DNA of 17,739 nucleotides, taken from positions 1-17,739 of the forward strand of contig CAYIRQ010000014.1 in NCBI GenBank assembly GCA_964365905.1, read 5' to 3'. The notes below the pieces were generated by a model that saw only the letters and a list, made by a program, of their open reading frames with translations, did no database searches and was not told the origin of the DNA. This DNA is from CAYIRQ01 sp964365905. GTDB lineage: Bacteria; Patescibacteriota; Gracilibacteria; Peribacterales; Peribacteraceae. This document shows positions 7,296 to 12,904 of the stretch, piece by piece (within the stretch, counting starts at the first letter, position 1; each line of letters starts with the position of its first letter). The translations under genes were made by a program, and so were the position numbers.

Positions 7296-7331
7296 ACACC
7301 ATTATGATACACTGGTGTATCATAATGGTGT
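7296..7331. promoter_or_regulatory. Palindrome copy 3 (longest, perfect)
   Basis: The left arm ACACCATTATGATACAC and right arm GTGTATCATAATGGTGT form a perfect 17-base inverted repeat with a 2-base centre (TG). It is the most complete copy; copies 1 and 2 look like decayed versions on the right. It lies downstream of the gene at 6941 and 10 bases from the TrmB-gene relic. Confidence 0.78.
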
Positions 7332-7340
7332 GAAGGGTGT

Positions 7341-7410
7341 TTCCGACTGACGTTCCACAGTGCTTGGTGCCAACTGCGAAACGCATCGGCAAGGTTCTGG
7401 TTCTCGATGC
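7341..7410 (-). pseudogene. Relic of the 3' end of a TrmB-like regulator gene
   Basis: Seventy bases align without gaps to 8954-9023, the last codons of the intact TrmB-like gene, with 8 mismatches (about 89% identity by eye). Read leftward it encodes R-I-E followed by NQNLADAFRSWHQALWNVSRK, against C-I-E and NQNLADAFRSWHHALWNISRK in the intact gene. Similarity stops just before the stop codon on one side and near 7411 on the other. It has no start and no body, so it is the tail left by a lost paralog or a partial duplication. It also overlaps the upstream end of the open frame continuing into the gene at 7482. Confidence 0.8.
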
Positions 7411-7465
7411 GAGACAAGTTACGCCGAGGATCCCCCCGCTTGGAGTGTTGCTTGGCAACCGCAAA

Positions 7466-7474
7466 TGCTACCAT
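7466..7474 (+). promoter_or_regulatory. Extended -10 promoter of the lysozyme-like gene
   Basis: TGCTACCAT ends 7 bases before a GTG at 7482 that is in frame with the gene. This is the spacing seen at other transcription-unit starts in the window, and it is the main reason for preferring the GTG start. Confidence 0.4.
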
Positions 7475-7481
7475 TGCTTTC

Positions 7482-8384
7482 GTGAAGCTCATCCTCGTTG
7501 TGACGAATTCAGGCGAAAAGAGCTTTGTATTTGTCACGGACGATCTACGGGCACATTCTCTCAAAGAAGCCATCACTATGGCTATTAAGGGTGTGTTGGA
7601 GCTCGCACACGTTGTGCAAGCGAAGATCGGCACATATTTGCGATCGCATCCCAATGCAACATCTGACGACAACCTCGATACGAGGTCTGTGACAGCTTAT
7701 AGAATCGTTAAGGCAATCGATGCGCTGGATTCCATTGTTTTCTACCCTGCGTTTCAGACATACTGGAAACTTCGAAACGCCTACCTGAGACGCTTACAGA
7801 AACAGGGAAGGAAGATTATCATCGTTGATGGATACCTTGCAACGCCCAAGGACCTTGCTGTGGAGACGCTCTTGCAACACCGCAAACACATCTTCGCTGC
7901 TGCGAAGCTTTTCTCCATCGATTCTTACACACTCGGGGCCATCATGATCGATGAGTACGCTCGCCTCAGCATGCTCGATGTGCTCACCGATGAGGTACTT
8001 TTGACCCTCCATAATCCATCGGTCGGTATTGCACAGGTCACAATCGAGACAGCAAGAGGCTTAATCAAGCAGGGATACTACAACCCCAATCCCGATGACA
8101 AGGAGCTATCAGAGAAGAACATCGATAAAACATCTCGAGAACATCTCTACGCGTACATTGTTCAACCCAAGCATAATGTCCACTTCGCAGCAGCGAAAAT
8201 CAGAGAACGCATCAATTTCTGGTCACCACGCATCGATATCTCCAAAAGGCCGGATATGATTCAGTATGCCTACGCAAGAGGGGAAAAGGTGACCTTGGAG
8301 CAACTAAAAAAGCTGGATAAGAGAGCGAGACAAACTCGCAGAGAATTTTATCCACTTGCAAAACGGATTCTTGGACACAAATGA
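7482..8384 (+). CDS. Putative lysozyme/transglycosylase-like protein (300 aa from GTG)
   Basis: The frame is open from an ATG at 7407, but that ATG lies inside the TrmB relic, and a GTG at 7482 follows a -10-like box by 7 bases; start uncertain. The middle reads K-H-I-F-A-A-A-K-L-F-S-I-D-S-Y-T-L-G-A-I-M-I-D-E-Y-A-R-L and then, about 20 residues later, NPSVGIAQVTIETA. This recalls lysozyme-like transglycosylases: a helix 'hydrophobic-x-x-E' carrying the catalytic Glu, followed by a G-(I/L)-x-Q-(V/I) strand and T-A helix. The Glu in I-D-E-Y would be the candidate catalytic residue. No clear signal peptide is seen from either start. The last 4 bases overlap the start of a membrane protein, so the two are translationally coupled and perhaps act together at the envelope. 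The family assignment is an inference from motif shape; it could be something else. Confidence 0.6.
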   Translation: MKLILVVTNSGEKSFVFVTDDLRAHSLKEAITMAIKGVLELAHVVQAKIGTYLRSHPNATSDDNLDTRSVTAYRIVKAIDALDSIVFYPAFQTYWKLRNAYLRRLQKQGRKIIIVDGYLATPKDLAVETLLQHRKHIFAAAKLFSIDSYTLGAIMIDEYARLSMLDVLTDEVLLTLHNPSVGIAQVTIETARGLIKQGYYNPNPDDKELSEKNIDKTSREHLYAYIVQPKHNVHFAAAKIRERINFWSPRIDISKRPDMIQYAYARGEKVTLEQLKKLDKRARQTRREFYPLAKRILGHK

Positions 8385-8908
8385 AGAAACTCGTTACTAC
8401 AATCATTTGGCTCATGAACAGGATCGCAACCGTGACTGTCTGGCTCATGGTCTCTTATTTTGTGCTCCTTGCCTTTGGGGTCATCGTCAACATGTTCCTC
8501 AACACTCTCAGCCTTCGAACATTCGAACGGAACTTTGCTGTCATTGAACATCCTGCGTTGACAACGTCTCTTGCGATGTTTTCAAAAATCGGCCAGCTCG
8601 GTGGCAACTCCAACCATTGCGACTACTTCATTGGTAACCTGCGATCGGCAAACCTACCGAAAGATACCATTCTTGCCCATTACGGAGACAGGTCGATTCC
8701 GTCACCAGATCCCCACTTCGGTGATACAACGAAGATCCGGCTTTGGTTCTTTGGAGAACAGATGACAGAGGAAAGTTCTGTGGATACATTGTTCAACTCA
8801 CCGGCACATTGGGGGATTGATGTGGCTGGTTACGAAAAGGAATTGTTCTATGTCGCCTATGCCCAAGAGAGTGGAGCCCCAGCGGGAGGAGACGTGCGAT
8901 GTCACTGA
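8381..8908 (+). CDS. Membrane-anchored protein of unknown function (175 aa)
   Basis: It starts in an ATGA overlap with the preceding stop, so it is coupled to the lysozyme-like gene. One strong hydrophobic helix runs from about residue 15 to 38 (V-T-V-W-L-M-V-S-Y-F-V-L-L-A-F-G-V-I-V-N), preceded by K-K and one Arg, which predicts a single membrane anchor or uncleaved signal. The remaining ~135 residues would form a soluble domain, probably outside, with two Cys (near 78 and 174) and a run P-S-P-D-P-H-F-G-D. I recognise no family. It ends 32 bases from the stop of the convergent TrmB-like gene. A cell-wall or envelope role is suggested only by the partner gene. Confidence 0.7.
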   Translation: MKKLVTTIIWLMNRIATVTVWLMVSYFVLLAFGVIVNMFLNTLSLRTFERNFAVIEHPALTTSLAMFSKIGQLGGNSNHCDYFIGNLRSANLPKDTILAHYGDRSIPSPDPHFGDTTKIRLWFFGEQMTEESSVDTLFNSPAHWGIDVAGYEKELFYVAYAQESGAPAGGDVRCH

Positions 8909-8940
8909 TCGGGTTTGGGTATACGGCAAGTGACCGGATG

Positions 8941-9720
8941 TTACTTTGCTGGCTTCCTGCTGATATTCCACAGTGCGTGGTGCCAACTGCGAAATGCATC
9001 GGCGAGGTTCTGGTTTTCGATGCACACGATCGTATGGTCGGCATCGTAGGCGAAGAGTGCGATCGTATCGCCGAAGACGATGGTATCCGTGCCAAAGATC
9101 ACCTCTTTGGGTAAAAGCCTCACTGCGTATTCTTCATGTTGCTCAATTTCTTTGAGGTATCGTCTTGCGCCTGCATTATCGATAAGGAGATCGCGACCCC
9201 GCAGCGTCGCGTGCTTTCCGAAGAGCTTCGAGACAATATTCCCTCCGAATGCCTCGAACATTTTCTCCGCATTGAAGAACGCAACAAAATCCTCCCGCAG
9301 GACATCGCGATAGACCTGCTTCATTCCTTCGAGACCGGAAAGCAGCGTCACGCGCGGCTTTCCGATAAGAGCAGGGGTCATAGCACGGAGAAATGGAAGA
9401 GTACTTTCGACAATCGGCTTTAATTCATGGAGCTCCTGCTCCTTATCGTGCACATAACTCAGGAGCCGCTGCGGCGGCTCCGCGACGAAATGCAGCACCT
9501 TCCCACGTTCAATTTCAGATACCAACCCTTTTTCTTCCAAACTTCGTAGCACGAGATACGTATGACTCCGTGACTGCCTTGACGCTTTTGCGATCGCGCT
9601 TGCTCGCGCGACCTTGAGCGGTAGGAGCGCAAGGTAGATCTCAATTTCACGCTCATCGAGTCCGATGTGCCGTAGAAGGGGACGGATGGCTGCCGGGATT
9701 GGTGGAGAAGCAGGGGTCAT
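8941..9720 (-). CDS. TrmB-family transcriptional regulator
   Basis: The product is 259 residues, the usual TrmB-like size. Residues about 12-75 form a winged helix-turn-helix: H-I-G-L-D-E-R-E-I-E-I-Y-L-A-L-L, then A-R-A-S-A-I-A-K-A-S-R-Q-S-R-S-H-T-Y-L-V-L-R-S-L-E-E-K-G-L-V and a wing ending G-K-V-L-H-F-V-A-E-P-P. A heptad-like helix (E-L-H-E-L-K-P-I-V) links it to a C-terminal domain of about 150 residues with F-F-N-A-E-K and L-I-D-N-A segments, the part that senses effectors in the family. Archaeal TrmB proteins respond to sugars; the ligand here is unknown. The promoter contains an inverted repeat over the -10 and the leader starts with a hairpin, which suggests self-control. A relic of a close paralog's tail lies at 7341-7410. 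Confidence 0.88.
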   Translation of the reverse strand: MTPASPPIPAAIRPLLRHIGLDEREIEIYLALLPLKVARASAIAKASRQSRSHTYLVLRSLEEKGLVSEIERGKVLHFVAEPPQRLLSYVHDKEQELHELKPIVESTLPFLRAMTPALIGKPRVTLLSGLEGMKQVYRDVLREDFVAFFNAEKMFEAFGGNIVSKLFGKHATLRGRDLLIDNAGARRYLKEIEQHEEYAVRLLPKEVIFGTDTIVFGDTIALFAYDADHTIVCIENQNLADAFRSWHHALWNISRKPAK

Positions 9721-9734
9721 GGAATAGTGCCGTG

Positions 9735-9776
9735 CAGCGAAGTCATCCGGAACGAAGTGCAGGATGGACTTCGCTG
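9735..9776 (-). promoter_or_regulatory. Hairpin at the very start of the trmB-like leader
   Basis: CAGCGAAGTCATCC (9735-9748) pairs with GGATGGACTTCGCTG (9762-9776) except for one extra G, giving a 14-bp stem with a 13-base loop. With the predicted start site near 9776, the mRNA would begin with this structure and still have about 15 bases to the ATG. It could protect the 5' end or gate translation. It may instead be a dispersed repeat element. Confidence 0.55.
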
Positions 9777-9811
9777 TCTAAAATTATAGACAATTTGAGT
9801 CTAATAGTAAA
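9776..9811 (-). promoter_or_regulatory. Promoter of the TrmB-like gene with overlapping inverted repeat
   Basis: On the minus strand TTTACT (9811-9806), a 17-base spacer and a perfect TATAAT (9788-9783). The repeat GTCTA-N6-TAGAC (9776-9791) encloses the -10; a further GTCTA lies at 9799-9803. A protein bound there would block RNA polymerase, so it is a candidate autoregulatory operator. Confidence 0.6.
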
Positions 9812-9833
9812 TAGAGAGCTAAGAAACAATATA

Positions 9834-9845
9834 AATACTAGTATT
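9834..9845. promoter_or_regulatory. Short perfect palindrome AATACTAGTATT
   Basis: A 12-base perfect palindrome in the AT-rich divergent region, 7 bases upstream of the TTGACA box of the gene at 9888. It is a possible operator for either divergent gene, but palindromes this short also arise by chance in AT-rich DNA. Confidence 0.3.
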
Positions 9846-9852
9846 ATATTCT

Positions 9853-9881
9853 TTGACAATATTACAAATCTACGTCAAAAT
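9853..9881 (+). promoter_or_regulatory. Promoter of the two-gene unit at 9888
   Basis: A consensus TTGACA (9853-9858), a 17-base spacer and CAAAAT (9876-9881, 4 of 6). It ends 6 bases before the ATG at 9888, again predicting a leaderless message and supporting that start over the frame's earlier ATG at 9699. Confidence 0.55.
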
Positions 9882-9887
9882 GAAGGT

Positions 9888-10286
9888 ATGACAAGTGAGA
9901 ACACACCACAGGCAATTCTGAGTGCCCTCAAAGAGCTTTATGATGATCTGTATCACCTCAATGATCGCTATGGGATGTGCGTTTGTGTAACTCCGCGCAA
10001 TGGACAAAAAGCATTACAAAAACACCCCCTCGAGCGATCTGACGACTACCTTGCTCGTCTTTTCAGCGTCTTCAAACGCCTGCAGGGTGCTTCCCCTAAT
10101 GAAATCCAGCCCGCCGTTCAGAAAGTTTGCCTTGAAACAAAGGAAAAGTTGGTTGAGTGGTATCGCAGTTATCATGCCTGTATTTCATCGGAGAAATACG
10201 ATGACGATCTTGGCATAGAGGCTCGAAGGATTGTTCTTGAGTTGCAGGCGAAGCTGGAACTTCTTCTTCCACATAATGTACCATGA
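9888..10286 (+). CDS. Unknown protein (132 aa), first of two coupled genes
   Basis: I do not recognise this protein. The frame is open from 9699, but that stretch overlaps the TrmB-like gene and its promoter; the ATG at 9888 (MTSENTPQAILSALKELYDD) follows a promoter directly. The sequence looks mostly helical: helices around 8-25, 50-67, 78-97 and 106-126, rich in L/E/K. Two closely spaced Cys (C-V-C) occur near 31-33. There is no signal peptide or membrane segment. The upstream DNA is markedly more AT-rich than its surroundings. The next gene starts within its stop codon (4-base overlap), so the two products are probably made together and may interact. Confidence 0.65.
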   Translation: MTSENTPQAILSALKELYDDLYHLNDRYGMCVCVTPRNGQKALQKHPLERSDDYLARLFSVFKRLQGASPNEIQPAVQKVCLETKEKLVEWYRSYHACISSEKYDDDLGIEARRIVLELQAKLELLLPHNVP

Positions 10287-10630
10287 GCGAAGAGAAATAT
10301 GTTGCTGCAGGCAAGAAGGCTCTCAAGGAACTACGGCCATATAATCCACACAATAGGCATGATGTGTATGCTGTCTACTCGACTGCTCGTGCATTGTTCG
10401 ACATCGTCAATATCATGGGCAACCCAGAACGCTATCTACATGAAGATTTCTACCATGTTTGGAAGCGAATCTCTGGATCGGAAAACAGGCGGAGAATCGA
10501 AGAACTCATGCAAGACCAAGGGGACAATGCCTTCAGGGAAGCTGTAAGTGAACGCTTAGAAATCATTCGTCGAAGTTCGTGGGAGGAGTATTACCGTGCT
10601 ACTGATGATCGTTCACCTCAAACACGATGA
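10283..10630 (+). CDS. Unknown protein (115 aa), second of two coupled genes
   Basis: It starts in an ATGA overlap with the previous stop. It is predicted to be helical and charged, with Y-A-V-Y-S-T-A-R-A-L-F-D-I-V near the middle and an Arg/Glu-rich C-terminal half (E-N-R-R-R-I-E-E-L-M, then R-L-E-I-I-R-R). There is no membrane segment or Cys. Its last 32 bases overlap, tail to tail, the end of the RelE-type toxin gene on the other strand, so the two transcripts can form antisense RNA there. A small two-gene unit beside toxin-antitoxin loci could itself be an accessory module, but nothing in the sequence shows this. Confidence 0.62.
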   Translation: MSEEKYVAAGKKALKELRPYNPHNRHDVYAVYSTARALFDIVNIMGNPERYLHEDFYHVWKRISGSENRRRIEELMQDQGDNAFREAVSERLEIIRRSSWEEYYRATDDRSPQTR

Positions 10631-10835
10631 GCGTATCGCCATCGCGGATGCACAGTGCTCGATATTTCTTTGTGATTCGGAAGTACCAAATACCGGACGA
10701 CTTTGGTTGCCGCTTCTTCAGTTGCATGCTCGGAAAGTGGCCCAATTCAAGAAGCGCGCGTGCCTTCCGGTACTGCTCCGTGAGCCCACGTGTCTCCAGA
10801 TACTGGATAACACGAGGGTGCTCAAGGACGTTCAT
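10599..10835 (-). CDS. RelE/ParE/HigB-like toxin
   Basis: The product is 78 residues. The second half has the RelE-superfamily strand pattern: K-x-L-x-LG-type helix end (L-L-E-L-G-H-F-P), then M-Q-L-K-K-R, G-I-W-Y-F-R-I-T-K-K-Y-R-A-L-C-I-R-D-G-D-T-L-I-V-F-E-V-N-D-H. This matches the central strands with 'W-x-F-R-I-x-x-x-Y-R' and a C-terminal basic/His region where the ribonuclease residues usually sit. Such toxins cleave mRNA, often at the ribosome. The start overlaps the upstream antitoxin by 4 bases (ATGA), so the pair is coupled with the antitoxin first. The N-terminus (M-N-V-L-E-H-P-R-V-I-Q-Y-L) is longer than the strand that starts a minimal RelE. Subfamily is uncertain. Confidence 0.75.
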   Translation of the reverse strand: MNVLEHPRVIQYLETRGLTEQYRKARALLELGHFPSMQLKKRQPKSSGIWYFRITKKYRALCIRDGDTLIVFEVNDHQ

Positions 10836-11041
10836 AGGTGCAAGAATGCCCCTGGATCTTCTGCGTACTTCTTCTTTGCTGCATCAGCCTTACTCCGTAT
10901 GTCGCTTGTGATCTCATCTTCAGGGAGTTCATGGAGCACGACCATCAGCCCATTCTCCTCAAGATACGCGAGGAGTTCAGAGAGACTCTCGAAGGAATTC
11001 CGTCCAATGCCGAGTTCTTCGTTGATGGTAATCGTCGTCAT
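10832..11041 (-). CDS. Antitoxin partner of the RelE-type toxin
   Basis: The product is 69 residues and directly precedes, and overlaps by 4 bases, the toxin gene. It begins MTTITINEELGIGRNSFESL, a short strand then helix as in ribbon-helix-helix or RelB-like antitoxins. It continues with E-L-L-A-Y-L-E-E and ends in an acidic/charged helix (D-I-R-S-K-A-D-A-A-K-K-K-Y) that would wrap the toxin. The assignment rests on position, size and gene order more than on motifs. Its extended -10 TGGTATACT ends 10 bases before the ATG. It is divergent from cysteine-rich paralog 3, with 29 bases between the two start codons. Confidence 0.7.
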   Translation of the reverse strand: MTTITINEELGIGRNSFESLSELLAYLEENGLMVVLHELPEDEITSDIRSKADAAKKKYAEDPGAFLHL

Positions 11042-11051
11042 AGCATTGATT

Positions 11052-11064
11052 AGTATACCATAGT
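11052..11064. promoter_or_regulatory. Divergent -10 boxes between the antitoxin and paralog 3
   Basis: Minus strand: TATACT (11057-11052), extended as TGGTATACT, 10 bases before the antitoxin ATG. Plus strand: CATAGT (11059-11064), 6 bases before the paralog 3 ATG. The boxes are one base apart, so the promoters probably exclude each other and an antitoxin bound at its own promoter would also affect paralog 3. Confidence 0.45.
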
Positions 11065-11070
11065 GTCCCT

Positions 11071-12816
11071 ATGCAGAAAACCTGCCGTCAATGTGGCATC
11101 ACCTTCCTGATCGACGACCGCGATCAGGGGTTCTACGAAAAGATGCAGGTGACGGCGCCGACTCTGTGCCCCGAGTGTAGGTTGCAGCGACGACTCGCAT
11201 GGAGAATGGAGTGGACGCTCTACATGAGCAAATGCAGCCTCACGGGGAAGCAAATTTTTTCACAGTATCCCCCAGATTCACCATACAAAGCATACTTCCA
11301 CGATGCCTGGTACAGCGACAAGTGGAACGGGAAGGACTTCGGGCGTCCCTATGATTTCAATCGTCCCTTCTTCACGCAGTTTGCGGAACTTCTGCTCGAC
11401 GTTCCGAAACTGGCTCTCAACGTCGTGAACGTGCAGAACTGTGATTATCTCAATCAGTGCGGGTACTCTAAAAACTGCTACTTCACGATCGAAGCCGATG
11501 AAAATCAGGACTGCATGTATGGGTACAGAGTGTTCTACAATAAAACGTGCGCGGATTTTCTCGAGACCGTGCATTCCGAGCGTTGCTACGAGGTGACGGA
11601 CTCAGATCGCTGTTTCCAGCTTCGTCACTCACAACTCTGTGAACAGTGCAGGGATTCTGCATTTCTCTTCGATTGCCGCAGCTGCAGTAATTGCTTCTGC
11701 TGTACGGGACTGAGGCAAAAGCAGTACCACATGTTCAATGAGAAGCTGAGCAAGGAGGAATATGAAAGTCGGATGCAGGGATTTGATTTTAGTTGTCGCG
11801 AGCATCTTGAACTTGCGCGCTCACGGCTCGAGGAGCTCAAAGTGCACCATCCTCGCAAAGCCTTTATCGGCGAGCAGAATGAGAATGTGACGGGAAACTA
11901 CATTTACGAATCCAAGGACTGCTTCGCTTCCTACGGGCTTCGGGGATGCCGCGACTGCAAGTACTGCAATCTCATCCGCGATAGCAAGGACTGCATGGAC
12001 TATTTCACATGGGGTGCGAAAGCCGAGCGTATTTATGACTCGCAGTCCTGCGGTGTGAATCTGAATAACCTTCGCTTCTGCTGCAACTGCTGGGATGGGG
12101 TCCATGATCTCACGTACTGCTTCGAGTGTGTCCTCACCGCAACACACTGCTTCGGATGCACAGGTCTCCAGAAAGCGGAGTATTGCATTCTCAATAAGCA
12201 GTATACGAAGGCTGAATACGAAGAACTTGTACCTCGCATCATTGAGCACATGAAAACGACCCCGTACCAGTCGTCTGGCGGCTCCGGTACAGGGCAAGCC
12301 GGAAATGGCGCTGCCATGAACCCGAAAACAGTGAGTGGTTCATGGGGGGAATTCTTTCCTGTGCAGATTTCTCCATACTCGTATAACGAAACTGCCGCGC
12401 AGGAATACTTTCCACTTGTAAAAGAGGAAGTGCAGGCAAAAGGCTGGAGATGGAAAGACGATCTTCCGTTCACCAAAGGCAAGGAAACAATTGCCTTGGA
12501 CAGCATTCCTGATCGCATTGAGGATGTTCCCGATTCCATCACCAATGAGATTCTCGCGTGTGCAAAAAGTGACACCTTTTGCGGGCGCAACTACCGCATC
12601 ACAAAACAGGAGCTCCTCTTCTATCGTTCTTTCCGTATCCCCATTCCGCGCGAGTGTTCTGACTGTCGACACTGCAGCCGCATGATGCTTCGCAATCCCC
12701 GTCACCTCTGGGATCGCGTGTGCCAGAAATGCGGAGCGGAGATTAAAACGAGTTACGCGCCGGAGCGTCCCGAGATTTTGTACTGCGAATCTTGCTATCT
12801 TCAGACCGTTTACTGA
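11071..12816 (+). CDS. Cysteine-rich zinc-ribbon/repeat protein, paralog 3 (581 aa), function unknown
   Basis: It has the same architecture as paralogs 1, 2, 4 and 5. N-terminal module: C5-x2-C8 and CPEC 33-36, with the second site reduced to one Cys (KCSLTG). Repeat domain 1 ends CCTGLRQKQYHMFNEKLSKEEY; repeat domain 2 ends CFGCTGLQKAEYCILNKQYT. The C-terminal module is intact here: a Cys pair upstream of GRNYRI, CSDC 529-532, CQKC 551-554 and YCESC 572-575. The order L-F-Y-R-S-F-x-I-P-I-P-x-x-C-x-D-C-R-H copies the N-terminal F-Y-E-K-M...C-P-E-C-R order. A distinctive feature is a Gly/Ser/Ala-rich insert of roughly 25 residues between the H-M-K-T-T helix and WGEFFP, absent from the others. 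No signal peptide is seen. It starts back to back with a RelE-type antitoxin. Confidence 0.85.
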   Translation: MQKTCRQCGITFLIDDRDQGFYEKMQVTAPTLCPECRLQRRLAWRMEWTLYMSKCSLTGKQIFSQYPPDSPYKAYFHDAWYSDKWNGKDFGRPYDFNRPFFTQFAELLLDVPKLALNVVNVQNCDYLNQCGYSKNCYFTIEADENQDCMYGYRVFYNKTCADFLETVHSERCYEVTDSDRCFQLRHSQLCEQCRDSAFLFDCRSCSNCFCCTGLRQKQYHMFNEKLSKEEYESRMQGFDFSCREHLELARSRLEELKVHHPRKAFIGEQNENVTGNYIYESKDCFASYGLRGCRDCKYCNLIRDSKDCMDYFTWGAKAERIYDSQSCGVNLNNLRFCCNCWDGVHDLTYCFECVLTATHCFGCTGLQKAEYCILNKQYTKAEYEELVPRIIEHMKTTPYQSSGGSGTGQAGNGAAMNPKTVSGSWGEFFPVQISPYSYNETAAQEYFPLVKEEVQAKGWRWKDDLPFTKGKETIALDSIPDRIEDVPDSITNEILACAKSDTFCGRNYRITKQELLFYRSFRIPIPRECSDCRHCSRMMLRNPRHLWDRVCQKCGAEIKTSYAPERPEILYCESCYLQTVY

Positions 12817-12847
12817 GGCAAGATTCGCCCTGAACTTGTTGAAGGGT

Positions 12848-12877
12848 GAGAAGTGCTATCTGGCGGCGGTCTATTAG
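12848..12877 (+). pseudogene. Relic of the C-terminal tail of another cysteine-rich paralog
   Basis: Thirty bases read E-K-C-Y-L-A-A-V-Y-stop, the invariant ending of this family (E-x-C-Y-L-x-x-V-Y-stop in all five genes). The first 14 bases are identical to the end of paralog 5. Immediately to the left is CCCTGAACTTGTTGAAGGG (12828-12846), unlike any family coding sequence; I recall similar 19-mers as dispersed repeats in other bacteria. The relic suggests that a sixth copy once stood between paralogs 3 and 4 and was removed, leaving only its last codons. Confidence 0.7.
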
Positions 12878-12889
12878 GGTACGTGCGTG

Positions 12890-12895
12890 TATAAT
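12890..12895 (+). promoter_or_regulatory. TATAAT box of paralog 4
   Basis: A perfect TATAAT ends 9 bases before the ATG at 12905, downstream of the tail relic. No convincing -35 is present. It indicates that paralog 4 has its own promoter and a very short or no leader. Confidence 0.5.
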
Positions 12896-12904
12896 TGAAC
12901 GATC

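Noticed and set aside
6368..7331. Three spaced repeats as a CRISPR array
   Set aside because: Spacers are about 400-490 bases and contain genes, and there are no cas genes. The repeats are full palindromes between genes.
7282..7464. A short minus-strand open frame across palindrome 3 and the TrmB relic as a real gene
   Set aside because: Its readable part is in another frame of the relic, and it has no start signal or family similarity.
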